Assembly (NCBI RefSeq): GCF_024362365.1
Contig: NZ_CP101464.1
Coordinates: 3,038,001-3,102,000 of the forward strand
Source of the DNA: Janibacter sp. CX7
GTDB lineage: Bacteria; Actinomycetota; Actinomycetes; Actinomycetales; Dermatophilaceae
Length of the DNA: 64,000 nt
Direction of reading: 5' to 3'
Shown here: positions 51,559 through 59,966 of the stretch, piece by piece
How positions within the stretch are numbered: position 1 is the first letter of the stretch
Layout of the letters: the number at the start of each line of letters is the position of its first letter
The notes under the pieces: generated by a model
Seen by the model: only the letters and a program-made list of their open reading frames with translations
Told to the model about the DNA's origin: nothing
Database searches by the model: none
Translations under genes and position numbers: made by a program

Positions 51559-52814
51559 CACCGGTCCGCCAGCTGCGGCAGCTCGCGCCCGTCGCCCGGG
51601 TCGGGCTGCGGGAGGACGTCGTCGGCGTCGACGAGATAGACCTCGTGACCGTCGAGTCGCAGACGGCGCGCCGTCTCGAGGATCATCCGGCGGCCGACGT
51701 CGGTCACCGAGTGCACACCGGTGAGGTCGAGCGCGATGCCCTGCTCCTGCGGCGGGTGCTCGGAGAGCCGGCGCACGACGTGCTCGGCCCCGCTGAAGCC
51801 GATCGTGCCGACGAGGTAGTAGACCCGCACCTGCTCGCCGCGGTGATCGATGACCCGGCTGGACTGGATGACCGACCGGGCGGGCGGCTCGACCTTCATG
51901 AGGTGCATGCCCATGTCGCGGGAGAGCCGCTCGAAGGTCTCGACGCCACGCACGCTGTTGCCATGGGCGTCGAGCGGCGGGGCGAACGTCGCCAGACCCG
52001 CCTGCCCAGGCATCGCCCCGATGATGCCGCCCCCGACCCCGCTCTTGGCCGGGATGCCGACGGAGGAGACCCAGTCGCCGGCGGAGTCGTACATGCCGCA
52101 GGTGAGCATGACCGACATGACGTGGCGGACCTGGGCGCCGGTGAAGACCTGCTTGCCGGTCACCGGCTGCACGCCGCCGTTGGCAAGGGTCGCCGCCATG
52201 AGCGCGAGATCGCGCGCGGTGACGAGCACGGCGCACTGGCGTGAATAGGCGCTCACGACCTCCTCCGCCGAGTCGGTGAGGATGCCGTGGCTACGCAGCA
52301 TGTGGGCGATGGCCAGGTTGCGGTCGGCGGTGGCGACCTCCGAGCGCCACACGTCCTCGTCGACGGACAGCTCACGACCGGCGAGGTCGGACAGGAGCCG
52401 GATGATCCGCTCGACCCGCTCGTGGGGCGCGGTGTCGGGCTCGCCGACGAGGGTGTGGGCGGTGATCGCCCCCGCGTTGATCATCGGGTTGCGCGGGCGG
52501 CCACTGGCGTCGAGGGAGAGCTCGTCGAAGGGTTCGCCGCTCGGCTCGACGTCGATCCTCTCCAGGACCTGCTCCAGACCGTGGTCGCGCACGGCCAGCC
52601 CGTAGACGAAGGCCTTGGAGATCGACTGGATCGTGAACTCGTGCTCGGCGTCACCGACGGCATAGACCTCGCCGTCGATCGTCGCGAGCGCGATGCCGAA
52701 GCGGTCGGGGTCGACCTTCGCCAGCTCGGGGACGTAGGAGGCGGGCTCGCCCCCCTTCGTCGCGGAGCAGGCCTCGGCGACCTCGGTCAGGTAGTCGGGC
52801 ACGGGAGAACGCAT
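51558..52814 (-). CDS. glsA: Glutaminase with C-terminal STAS domain
   Basis: The 418-residue protein has the serine-dependent glutaminase domain (about 1-300). It has FTIQSISKAFVYGLAV with the catalytic Ser-x-x-Lys, RNPMINAGAITAH, YSRQCAVLVTARDLALMAATLANGG and GIPAKSGVGGGIIG. It turns glutamine into glutamate and ammonia. A STAS domain (about 315-405, VRVYYLVGTIGFSGAEHVVRRL...GHEVYLVDADD) is fused at the C-terminus, seen in some bacterial glutaminases and thought to be regulatory. Confidence 0.94.
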   Translation of the reverse strand: MRSPVPDYLTEVAEACSATKGGEPASYVPELAKVDPDRFGIALATIDGEVYAVGDAEHEFTIQSISKAFVYGLAVRDHGLEQVLERIDVEPSGEPFDELSLDASGRPRNPMINAGAITAHTLVGEPDTAPHERVERIIRLLSDLAGRELSVDEDVWRSEVATADRNLAIAHMLRSHGILTDSAEEVVSAYSRQCAVLVTARDLALMAATLANGGVQPVTGKQVFTGAQVRHVMSVMLTCGMYDSAGDWVSSVGIPAKSGVGGGIIGAMPGQAGLATFAPPLDAHGNSVRGVETFERLSRDMGMHLMKVEPPARSVIQSSRVIDHRGEQVRVYYLVGTIGFSGAEHVVRRLSEHPPQEQGIALDLTGVHSVTDVGRRMILETARRLRLDGHEVYLVDADDVLPQPDPGDGRELPQLADR

Positions 52815-52826
52815 GTCCCGATCCTG

Positions 52827-53332
52827 TCAGGCAGAGGCGGGCTCGTCACCGATGATCACCGGCTCGACGACCTCGCCCGTGGACCGCCCGCGCGCGTCGA
52901 TCACCCAGCCGAAGTGCTTGAGGGTGCGCAGCATGAAGACCGAGTCGACGCGGGAGAGCCAGGGCAGGCGGTCGCCGAGGAGGCGCTCGAGACGCAGGAG
53001 GTCCGACGGCGAGCGCGCCCACACCGACACGAGCAGGTTGCTCTCCCCCGTCGTCGACACGCACAGCCGCAGCTCGGGCAGGGTCGCGAGCGCCGCGACG
53101 GTGCGCTCCTTGGCCTCCTCGGGGACCCGCGCCAGCCACGTGCAGTGCAACGCCCAGAGCGTGGGGTCCTGGGCGACCTCGCAGCGGAAGGCGAGCTCAC
53201 CCGTGGCGATGACGCGCGCGAGGTGGCGCCGGACGGTCGCGGGGTTGCGCCCCGTCCCGCGCCCGATGGCCGCGGCCTCGACCCGACCGTCCGCGCGAGG
53301 GCCGCGACGATCGGCCCGGCATCCCGCGGCAT
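52827..53332 (-). pseudogene. Lrp/AsnC-family regulator with N-terminal frameshift
   Basis: The C-terminal part is a clear Lrp/AsnC protein: helix-turn-helix IGRGTGRNPATVRRHLARVIATGE, then a RAM-type domain (LRLCVSTTGESNLLVSVWARSPSDLLRLERLLGDRLPWLSRVDSVFML). The expected N-terminal helix reads MPRDAGPIVAALAR in a different frame, joining near 53285-53299, which suggests a one- or two-base frameshift. Further upstream the frame runs antisense through the truncated MFS gene. A sequencing error would give the same picture. Confidence 0.65.
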
Positions 53333-53337
53333 CGTCG

Positions 53338-53922
53338 CGTCGCCACCGGGCCTCGGCGGCCAAGGTCATCGGCCTGACGGTCGGCCTGACCGTCGCCTTC
53401 TACACGTGGGCCATCGCCGCGCCCGCCCACGCGATCGCGACCCTCGGCATCGACGCCCAGTCGGCCCTGTGGGCGGGCGTCGTCGCCAACCTCGTCTTCA
53501 TCGCCGTGCTGCCCCTGTGGGGCCGCCTGTCCGACCGCATCGGCCGCAAGCCGGTCTTCGCCGCGAGCGGACTGGGCATGGCGGCGGTCTCCTTCCCCAT
53601 CAACGCCTACCTGCAGGACTCGGCCGTGCAGCTGGCCGTGTCGATGAGCGTCGCGCTCGTCTTCATCGCCGCGGCGGCCGCGATCCTCCCGGCGGTCTTC
53701 GCCGAGATGTTCCCCACCCGCATCCGCACCATCGGCGTCGGCATCCCCTACTCGATCGCCGTCGCCCTCTTCGGCGGCACCGCGCCCTACCTGCAGACCT
53801 GGCTGGGCACCGAGGTCGGGCCGCGCGCCTTCGTCACCTACTCGGTGGTGCTGCTGCTCGTCTCCGCCGCGGTCGTGCTCACGATGCAGGAGACCAAGGG
53901 CAAGGACCTGCTCGAGTCCTGA
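53338..53922 (+). pseudogene. MFS (metabolite:H+ symporter-type) transporter, C-terminal half only
   Basis: About 195 codons match the second half of a metabolite:H+ symporter-family MFS protein: VIGLTVGLTVAFYTWAIAAPAHAIATLG, the loop LWGRLSDRIGRKPVFAASG and FAEMFPTRIRTIGVGIPYSIAVALFGG. It ends normally at KGKDLLES. The first six helices are missing, and upstream DNA belongs to the Lrp gene on the other strand, so a deletion joined the two. No start codon or ribosome site fits this remnant. Confidence 0.8.
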
Positions 53923-53928
53923 CCACGA

Positions 53929-53973
53929 CGAAGGGGGTGACCCACCGCAGGACGCGGCGGGTCACCTCCTTCG
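53929..53973. terminator. Bidirectional hairpin between MFS remnant and WXG100 operon
   Basis: 20-base arms (53929-53948, CGAAGGGGGTGACCCACCGC; 53954-53973) pair with two mismatches that are G-U in one RNA strand. It lies 6 bases after the MFS stop and 28 bases after the end of the convergent metallopeptidase gene. Confidence 0.8.
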
Positions 53974-54001
53974 TGCGGCTGGGTCAGGCCAAGCGATGGC
54001 C

Positions 54002-54955
54002 TTATCCGAAGATGTCGTCGAGGACCTCCTTGATCCGCTTGTTGGCCTCGTCCGTGCGCTGTCCGGTCTCGAGCAGTTCGTCAGCCTCGTCTGGCGAAAG
54101 ACCCTCGACGCCTTCGCTACCCTCGGCCCGCGCGTCCCTCTCGACGGGCTGGTCGAAGTACCCGTCGAAGTCCTTCTTGGGGTCGACGTAGTTGCCGGGA
54201 AGTGAGTTTTCCTCCCACTCCTGGACCTGCTCGTGGGTCACTCCGTCGGGATAGCTGTCCTGGCCCGTGGCCGCGTCGATGGCTCGCTCGATGGCACTGG
54301 GCTGGTTGTGCCTCATCTCGGACTGACCCGCGTGCCTCATCTCGTGGTAGATGGTGTGCAACATCATCGGGTCGTCCATGTTGCCTGCGTTGATCTTGAT
54401 CGAGTACGTGCCGTCACCGTTGTCGATGGACACGCCGTTGGAGGTGAAGTTTGGGTCGTCGACCCAGATGATGCTGGGTGTCGGCTCGATGCCATACTTC
54501 TCCGCCTCACGCCGGACGATCTCGCGGAAGATGGCTTCGCGCTCCTCGGTCGTGTAGCCCTCCCACTTGTCGGTCATGCCGTCCTGGAGCTCGCCGTAGT
54601 CAGCGGCGGCGCGCGACTGGCCCTCTTCGAAGAGACCCGGGGACGTTCCACCGCTCCCCCCGCCGGAGCGCACCGCGCCTTCGCTGACACCATCCTGCTC
54701 GTCGGCCTGTGCCACGGCCGTCTTGCCCATGGCCGCGACCAGAGCGGCGGCCTGGGTGAGGCAGCGGTCAGCAGGGGGCCAGGCCCCGTGGGCGAAGGCC
54801 TCGAGATCCTGTCCGGACCAGTTGTCCAGCAAAGTCGCGAGCAGCCCGCGCCCCTGGGTCGCCAGCTCTTCCAAGGAGCGTGAGCTGGCGATCAGTTGCC
54901 CACCGACCTCCCGCAGTCGAGCGGTGTCCGACCCATGGGTGATGCCGCCCGCCAT
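54002..54955 (-). CDS. WXG100-like N-terminus fused to a metallopeptidase-like C-terminal domain
   Basis: The 317-residue protein has an all-helical N-terminal 95 residues with NWSG in a WXG100-like position and AALVAAMGKTAVAQAD, resembling ESX/type VII substrates. A Gly/Ser linker (GAVRSGGGSGGTSPG) and an approximately 200-residue C-terminal domain follow, with LHTIYHEMRHAGQSEMRHNQ, an HExxH-type zinc motif. This layout fits a type VII-secreted effector or toxin. It is last in a two-gene operon; no ESX secretion genes are in the window. The family name is unknown to me. Confidence 0.7.
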   Translation of the reverse strand: MAGGITHGSDTARLREVGGQLIASSRSLEELATQGRGLLATLLDNWSGQDLEAFAHGAWPPADRCLTQAAALVAAMGKTAVAQADEQDGVSEGAVRSGGGSGGTSPGLFEEGQSRAAADYGELQDGMTDKWEGYTTEEREAIFREIVRREAEKYGIEPTPSIIWVDDPNFTSNGVSIDNGDGTYSIKINAGNMDDPMMLHTIYHEMRHAGQSEMRHNQPSAIERAIDAATGQDSYPDGVTHEQVQEWEENSLPGNYVDPKKDFDGYFDQPVERDARAEGSEGVEGLSPDEADELLETGQRTDEANKRIKEVLDDIFG

Positions 54956-55482
54956 CAGAGCTCACCCCCGAGGCTGCGCGCGTCTTCGAGCGCGAACCAG
55001 ACACGGCCCCCCGCAGCGTCCTCGTGACCATCGAGGACTCGGCCATCGGCCTGAAGCACCGCCTGCTGCACCGGCCGGATGTTCTTTGCCCTGAGGACGT
55101 CGTACTCATCCGCGACTCGCAGGACCGACCACGGTCGCTCCCGGGTCCCGTCCCCGGTCGACAGGATCGAGGTGATCGACAGCTGTGCCATCAGTCGCTC
55201 GCGCCGGGCAGCAGCCTCGTCTCCCACCTCCTCGAAGGCCGATGCGAGCACGGCGTGCGCCCGCGGGTTCAGCGCTGCCCCAGGCATCTTGCCCGTCAGC
55301 GCACGGATGGTGTCGCTGGCCCGTCCGTCGTCGAGCGAGGTGCCGACCACGGCTGCAACGTCCAGATCCGGGTCGAAGGTGGGCGAACCCCTGACGACGG
55401 AACGCAGCTCCCGGAGCCGTTCTGGTTGCGGGTCGTGGACGTAGGCCCCCACCAAGTCGGTCAACGTGGTCGCGCCTGTCAC
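54955..55482 (-). CDS. DUF4919-like protein, partner of the WXG100 gene
   Basis: The 175-residue protein is helical in its first two thirds (TLTDLVGAYVHDPQPERLRELRSVVRG; RAHAVLASAFEEVGDEAAARRERLMAQLSITSIL). It ends in a beta-like segment GDGTRERPWSVLRVADEYDVLRA, reminiscent of the DUF4919 C-terminus. Its stop overlaps the start of the WXG100-metallopeptidase gene (TGATG). It could be a secretion partner, chaperone or immunity protein; none of these can be told from sequence. Confidence 0.6.
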   Translation of the reverse strand: MTGATTLTDLVGAYVHDPQPERLRELRSVVRGSPTFDPDLDVAAVVGTSLDDGRASDTIRALTGKMPGAALNPRAHAVLASAFEEVGDEAAARRERLMAQLSITSILSTGDGTRERPWSVLRVADEYDVLRAKNIRPVQQAVLQADGRVLDGHEDAAGGRVWFALEDARSLGGEL

Positions 55483-55637
55483 GTGAGTGTCCCCCTGGAT
55501 CCCGTCCGAAGCCCTGATTGCGGTCGACCCTAGGGTAAGACCCCCTGCAGTGGTCGATGGGGAGCTCTCCCCTGTGGAGCAACTGCGGCTTCACATACGG
55601 TGGTCAAGGACCATCGCCCATCAGCCGAGGAGCCACC

Positions 55638-56042
55638 ATGCTCGTTGTCCTGCGTGCCGTGTCGGTTGTGACCGCCCTGGCACTCACCGTGACTGGGTGC
55701 TCCGCCGATCCAGGGAGCAGCATGAACATTGAGGTGTCGACCGCCTTCCACGGAGACGGCTCTGCCAAGGACACCGATCCGACGATCACCCGGATCAGCG
55801 CGAGCCCAGGCGAGGTCGCAACGATCGACCATGCCGGCGACACGGTACAGATCACCGTGGACTCGACATCCGAGTCGGCGGTGGAGATCTCCACAGACCG
55901 CCGGCTGGCCAAGCGAGTCGACGGTGGTCGTGATCTGCGCAACCTCGAGGACAAGTTCACCGTCAGCACGGACAGTCCCCTGCACATCTCCACGCCGTCG
56001 CTCGATGGATACACGGAGTACGAGGTCACCTTGGTTCCATGA
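55638..56042 (+). CDS. Secreted lipoprotein of unknown function (paralogue 1)
   Basis: The 134-residue protein has a lipoprotein signal (LRAVSVVTALALTVTGC). A small, acidic beta-rich domain follows: EVATIDHAGDTVQITVDST, EISTD, LEDKFTVSTDSPLHISTPSLDGYTEYEVTL. The ATG at 55638 follows GAGGAG. The last 70 residues run parallel to those of the lipoprotein at 57038-57445 on the other side of the MerR gene. Base composition here is lower in G+C than in most neighbours. Confidence 0.8.
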   Translation: MLVVLRAVSVVTALALTVTGCSADPGSSMNIEVSTAFHGDGSAKDTDPTITRISASPGEVATIDHAGDTVQITVDSTSESAVEISTDRRLAKRVDGGRDLRNLEDKFTVSTDSPLHISTPSLDGYTEYEVTLVP

Positions 56043-56047
56043 GCCTC

Positions 56048-56074
56048 GCCCCTCGCTCCACGCGAAGCGAGGGC
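56048..56074. terminator. Hairpin between lipoprotein and MerR genes
   Basis: CCTCGCT and AGCGAGG, extended by flanking GCC/GGC pairs, form a stem around CCACGCGA directly after the lipoprotein stop and before the end of the convergent MerR gene. It can terminate both. Confidence 0.65.
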
Positions 56075-56088
56075 CCCCAGCGGCTGGG

Positions 56089-56934
56089 TCAGGCCAACGG
56101 CACGCACACCTCGGTGACGAGGTCCTCCGGCGCGGCGGCCTGCGAGGGGTCGACGAGATAGCGGTTGAAGCCGAGGACGGCGATGTCGTCGTCGACGCCG
56201 GAGCGCGGGGCGAGGGTCAGCCCCTCGGACCGGACCAGCTCGTCGATGCGCGTGTGCGCCTCGCTGATCAGCGTGTACGGCCCCTCGACGTGGGCGAGGA
56301 CGACCTCCTGCTCGGGCAGCTCGTGCACCTCGAGGGGCGCCTGCGCGGTGGTGCCGGGGGGCACGGGCAGCCAGATCGACAGGGTCGGGTCGGCCTCGCG
56401 GTACTCAGGGTCGTGCTCGAAGACACCGCACGGACCGGTGGGCGTCAGCCCCTGGCGCCCGAGCTCGGGCAGGAGCCGCTCCCACAGGCGCCCCTCCTGG
56501 TCGTAGGCGGGGACGGTGCCGCGCAGGGCGACGACGGTGCGGGCGGGGACGGTCGTGCGGGTGACGGTGATGGTGGACATGGCAGTGCCTTCCTGGTCGA
56601 GGAGCTGGTCGATGAGTGCCAGCCGCTCCTTGGCCGCGCGCAGCTCGTCGCCGAGGGACTCCCGCTGCAGGGCGAGTGCCTGCCGGTAGCTCTCGGTGCC
56701 GTGGGTGGCGAGGAGGACCGAGATGGCGGACACCGTGAATCCCACGTCGCGCAGCCGCCGCACGTGGGCGGCCTCGGCGAGCTGCTCCGGCGCGTAGCGG
56801 CGGTAGCCGGAGGCGGCGTCCACGTCGGCGGGCACGAGGATCCCGTGCTCGCCGTAGTGACGCAGCATCCGCACGCTGAGCCGCGACCTGGAGGAGAAGT
56901 CGCCGATCGCCATGAGGTCCGGGGTGTCGGTCAT
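56089..56934 (-). CDS. MerR-family regulator with GyrI-like effector domain
   Basis: The 281-residue protein has a MerR winged helix (AIGDFSSRSRLSVRMLRHYGEHGILVPADVDAASGYRRYAPEQLAEAAHVRRLRDVGF), a coiled-coil dimer helix, and a C-terminal GyrI-like small-molecule domain (VTRTTVPARTVVALRGTVPAYDQEGRLWERLLPEL), the BmrR/TipA-like layout for multidrug or lipophilic ligand sensing. A 17-base palindrome sits in its own promoter. The flanking lipoproteins may be targets. Confidence 0.92.
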   Translation of the reverse strand: MTDTPDLMAIGDFSSRSRLSVRMLRHYGEHGILVPADVDAASGYRRYAPEQLAEAAHVRRLRDVGFTVSAISVLLATHGTESYRQALALQRESLGDELRAAKERLALIDQLLDQEGTAMSTITVTRTTVPARTVVALRGTVPAYDQEGRLWERLLPELGRQGLTPTGPCGVFEHDPEYREADPTLSIWLPVPPGTTAQAPLEVHELPEQEVVLAHVEGPYTLISEAHTRIDELVRSEGLTLAPRSGVDDDIAVLGFNRYLVDPSQAAAPEDLVTEVCVPLA

Positions 56935-56950
56935 GGGCACCACCCTGACG

Positions 56951-56967
56951 CCTCACACGGTGTGAGG
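56951..56967 (-). promoter_or_regulatory. MerR-type operator in the merR promoter
   Basis: CCTCACAC-G-GTGTGAGG is a perfect dyad about 17 bases upstream of the MerR start. On the minus strand TTGACC lies at one end, and CAGGGT follows 19 bases later. That is the over-long 19-base spacer typical of MerR-activated promoters. The start codon is so close that the transcript would be nearly leaderless. Autoregulation is inferred. Confidence 0.72.
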
Positions 56968-57037
56968 GTCAAGACCTCCGTGGGAACCGCGAGGCACCCC
57001 CGCCCGTCCCATCCACGACACCGACCCAGGAGCGACC

Positions 57038-57445
57038 ATGACCCGGCGACACCTCACCCTCACGACGGCCCTCGCCGTGCTGCTGCCCCTCGGTGGGTGC
57101 GGGGTGCTCGACCGGGACCAGGAGCCGGTCCCGCTGACGATCACGGCGAGCGACTGGAACGGCTGGGACCCCGACCACGAGTCGACCGACACGACGACCG
57201 AGGTCGAGGCGGTCGAGGGCCAGACCCTCCGCGTCGACGACGACCTCGAGATCACCTTCACCGACGTCGACGACGACGAGGTCGAGATCCGCACGGCGGA
57301 CGCGATGTCGCCGGCCGACGGGGGCGGCGGGATCGACCTGCTCGACCCGGAGCACGACTTCACCGTCGAGCGCGGGACCCCGCTGAGGCTCGCCACCCCG
57401 ACGACGGACGCCGGCACGAGCTACCGGCTGGAGCTCACCGACTGA
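57038..57445 (+). CDS. Secreted lipoprotein of unknown function (paralogue 2)
   Basis: The 135-residue protein has a lipoprotein signal (LTLTTALAVLLPLGGC) and a very acidic, beta-rich domain: VEAVEGQTLRVDDDLEITFTDVDDDEVEIRTADA, then LLDPEHDFTVERGTPLRLATPTTDAGTSYRLELTD. The order of motifs follows the lipoprotein at 55638-56042, so they are probably distant paralogues. It is divergent from the MerR gene and shares its operator region, so MerR control is likely. Confidence 0.8.
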   Translation: MTRRHLTLTTALAVLLPLGGCGVLDRDQEPVPLTITASDWNGWDPDHESTDTTTEVEAVEGQTLRVDDDLEITFTDVDDDEVEIRTADAMSPADGGGGIDLLDPEHDFTVERGTPLRLATPTTDAGTSYRLELTD

Positions 57446-57448
57446 GGG

Positions 57449-58639
57449 TCACCAGATCGACTCGACCCACTCCGGGTGGTCGATGAAGGGGTTGCGGTTG
57501 CCCTGCCAGTTGTCGAAGATCCGCTCGTTGCGCCGCTGCTCGAAGGCGTCCGGCGGGTCCTGCTGGCTCCACTGCTTGAGGACCGACAGCCGCCCCATGT
57601 AGGGGTTGGACCCGTTGTTCACCTGGTCGTTGACCTCGAGGTCGACCATGTCGCCGGCCTCGTAGCGCACGGCCATGTAGAAGATCATCCGGGCGACGTC
57701 GCCCTTGACCGCGTCGCGCGGCTCCCACGAGTCGCTGTCGGCGTAGTTGCCCGGGGCCTCGTCGTTCTCGCTGCCGCCGTTGTCGAAGTCGAGGTTGCCG
57801 CGGTCGCTGTTGACCGTGACGTCGGTCGGGCGCAGGTGGTGCAGGTCGGTGCCCGGGCCGTTGGACGTGCCGAAGTCGCCGTGGCTCTTGGCCCAGACGT
57901 GCTCGCGGTTCCAGTTGTCGGCGTCGCCGCCGTTGTTCGACTTCGGCGAGCTCGTGCCCTTGTAGAGCAGGACGACGTTGTTGGTGTTCTGCGGGTCCTC
58001 GTCGACGTCCTTGATGCCGTCCCAGACCTGGTCGTAGGACAGGACCCGGTTGTTGCTGATGATGTCGTGGAGCTTCGACTTCAGGGCCGCGCCGGTCAGG
58101 CCCGCGGTGCCGTCGTAGTAGCTGCCGGGGTCGGTCGGCTCGCCCGGGTCACCGGGGTCCTCCGGGTCCTCGGGGGTGGTCCCGTCGGCCAGGCCGATGG
58201 CACTCGTGCCGGTCATCCCGGGGTGGGAGAAGTAGCTGGCGAGGGCCCCGGTGACGTCGACCTGCTGGCCCATGAGGTCCGGGTTGGAGGCCAGGCCCCA
58301 CTGGGCGCGCAGGGCCGAGGGCACCTGCACGTAGAGGATCTTCGAGGTGTCGCCCTCCCCCTTCGTCGCCGCGATCGCGATGGCGTAGTCGTTGGGGAAT
58401 CCGCTCGTCACGACCCGGTCGGTCGCGGTCGGCTGGCCGACGACGTGGCCGCGGACGGTCTGGGTGGACCCGTCCTGCCGGGAGAGCGCGTCGGCGACGG
58501 TGAGCGGCGTTGCGGCAGAGGCACTCTGGCCGGCGACCGCGGTCGTCGACGACGGGACGGCCTGCGAAGGGAGGATCGGGACGGCGACGAGGGCGACGGC
58601 GGCGGTGGTGCCGGCGAGTCGACGGAACATGCGGGACAC
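57449..58639 (-). CDS. Secreted endonuclease I-family nuclease with N-terminal OB-fold-like domain
   Basis: The 396-residue protein has a signal peptide (LAGTTAAVALVAVPILPSQAVP). An OB-fold-like domain follows (about 45-155, TVADALSRQDGSTQTVRGHVVGQP...LMGQQVDVTGALASYFSHPG), then an acidic Pro/Gly/Asp linker and the endonuclease I domain with NREHVWAKSHGDFG and TDLHHLRPTDVTVNSDRGNLDFDNGG. It would degrade extracellular DNA or RNA. Architecture resembles YhcR/Bsn-type secreted nucleases. Confidence 0.9.
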   Translation of the reverse strand: MSRMFRRLAGTTAAVALVAVPILPSQAVPSSTTAVAGQSASAATPLTVADALSRQDGSTQTVRGHVVGQPTATDRVVTSGFPNDYAIAIAATKGEGDTSKILYVQVPSALRAQWGLASNPDLMGQQVDVTGALASYFSHPGMTGTSAIGLADGTTPEDPEDPGDPGEPTDPGSYYDGTAGLTGAALKSKLHDIISNNRVLSYDQVWDGIKDVDEDPQNTNNVVLLYKGTSSPKSNNGGDADNWNREHVWAKSHGDFGTSNGPGTDLHHLRPTDVTVNSDRGNLDFDNGGSENDEAPGNYADSDSWEPRDAVKGDVARMIFYMAVRYEAGDMVDLEVNDQVNNGSNPYMGRLSVLKQWSQQDPPDAFEQRRNERIFDNWQGNRNPFIDHPEWVESIW

Positions 58640-58662
58640 GGGCGGACCTCACGGGGGTGGGT

Positions 58663-58696
58663 GAAGGGGGTCGCGCCCATGTTCGCGACCCCCTTC
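58663..58696. terminator. Hairpin upstream of the secreted nuclease gene
   Basis: GAAGGGGGTCGCG and CGCGACCCCCTTC form a perfect 13-base stem with an 8-base loop. It lies between the alcohol dehydrogenase gene and the nuclease gene, both on the minus strand, so it may isolate the nuclease promoter or lie in its leader. Confidence 0.6.
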
Positions 58697-58792
58697 GGTC
58701 CGCGGGTGAACGATAGGTCAGGACCGGGTCGCAGTTCTCTCCCGGTCCTCCCTGAAGCCCCGCACTCGTCAGGACTCGAGGGACCCCGGCGT

Positions 58793-58864
58793 GCACAAGA
58801 GGTCGTCCTGGTGCATCTCGTGACGTTCGTCTGCCGCGAGAGGCCTCAGGACGACCTCTTGTGC
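58793..58864 (-). terminator. Long hairpin after the alcohol dehydrogenase gene
   Basis: Perfect 18-base arms GCACAAGAGGTCGTCCTG (58793-58810) and its complement (58847-58864) flank a 36-base loop, beginning 13 bases past the dehydrogenase stop. The arm sequence is unlike the GAAGGGGG-type stems elsewhere, so it may be a separate small repeat. Confidence 0.72.
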
Positions 58865-58877
58865 TCGGGGATGCGAC

Positions 58878-59915
58878 TCAGATCGTCGCGGCGTCGATGA
58901 CGAAGCGGTAGCGCACGTCGGAGGCGACGACGCGGTCCCAGGCCTCGTTGACCTTGTCCGCCGGGATGACCTCGATCTTGGCGCCGATGCCCTTGTCGGC
59001 GCAGAAGTCGAGCATCTCCTGGGTGCCGGGGATGCCGCCGATGTTGGAGCCGGCGAGGGCCTTGCTGCCCCCGATGAGGGCGAAGGCCGGGACCTCGAAG
59101 GGCTCGGCCGGGGCGCCGACGTTGACCAGGGTGCCCTCCGGGGCGAGCAGCGACAGGTACTTCTTGATCGGCAGGTCGGCGCTGACGGTGTTGAGGATGA
59201 GGTCGAACTTCCCGCGCAGGTCGGTGAAGGTCTCGTCGTCGCTCGTCGCCCGGTAGTCGGTGGCGCCGAGCGCGAGGCCGTCCTCCTGCTTCTTCAGCGA
59301 CTGCGAGAGCACCGTGACCTCGGAGCCGAGGGCGACGGCCAGCTGGACGCCCATGTGCCCGAGCCCGCCGAGACCGACGACCGCGACCTTGGAGCCCTCG
59401 CGCACACCCCAGCGGCGCAGCGGCGTCCAGGTCGTGATGCCGGCGCACAGCAGCGGGGCCGCGACGTCGAGCTCGATGCCCTCGGGGATCTTCAGCGCGA
59501 AGTCGGCGTCGACGACGACGTGCGTCGAGTAGCCACCCTGCGTGATCGTGCCGTCGCGATCGGTCGCGTTGTACGTGCCGATCGCGTCGGGGCAGTACTG
59601 CTCGTTGCCCGCCCGGCAGGCATCGCACTCGCCGCAGGAGTTCACGAGGCAGCCGACGCCCACGCGGTCACCGACGGCGTGCTTGGTCACCTCGGAGCCG
59701 ACCTCGGCGACGACACCGGCGATCTCGTGGCCGACGACGATCGGGTAGTGCACGTCGCCCCACTCGGCCCGGGCCGTGTGGATGTCGCTGTGGCAGATGC
59801 CGGCGTAGGCGATCTCGATGAGGACGTCGTTGGGGCCGACGTCTCGACGCTCGATGGTCGTCGCGGTCAGGGGTTCGGTGGCGGACGGGGCCGCCCAGGC
59901 CTTCACGGTGCGCAC
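58878..59915 (-). CDS. Zinc-dependent alcohol dehydrogenase (cinnamyl-ADH/YahK-like)
   Basis: The 345-residue medium-chain dehydrogenase has catalytic zinc ligands in [25 protein letters not shown] and LLCAGITTW, the structural zinc cysteines in [20 protein letters not shown], and a Rossmann motif [19 protein letters not shown]. It reduces aldehydes or oxidises alcohols with NADP or NAD. It stands alone, divergent from a membrane-protein gene and followed by a long hairpin. Confidence 0.92.
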   Translation of the reverse strand: MRTVKAWAAPSATEPLTATTIERRDVGPNDVLIEIAYAGICHSDIHTARAEWGDVHYPIVVGHEIAGVVAEVGSEVTKHAVGDRVGVGCLVNSCGECDACRAGNEQYCPDAIGTYNATDRDGTITQGGYSTHVVVDADFALKIPEGIELDVAAPLLCAGITTWTPLRRWGVREGSKVAVVGLGGLGHMGVQLAVALGSEVTVLSQSLKKQEDGLALGATDYRATSDDETFTDLRGKFDLILNTVSADLPIKKYLSLLAPEGTLVNVGAPAEPFEVPAFALIGGSKALAGSNIGGIPGTQEMLDFCADKGIGAKIEVIPADKVNEAWDRVVASDVRYRFVIDAATI

Positions 59916-59966
59916 GGGGCGCTCCTCTCGAGACAGGAGATGGGGACGACCTCAGTCAACTCCTGC

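Noticed and set aside
55528..55540. A CCCTAGGGT core like the centre of the 32-bp palindrome
   Set aside because: The flanks do not match the repeat family, so it is a chance short palindrome.
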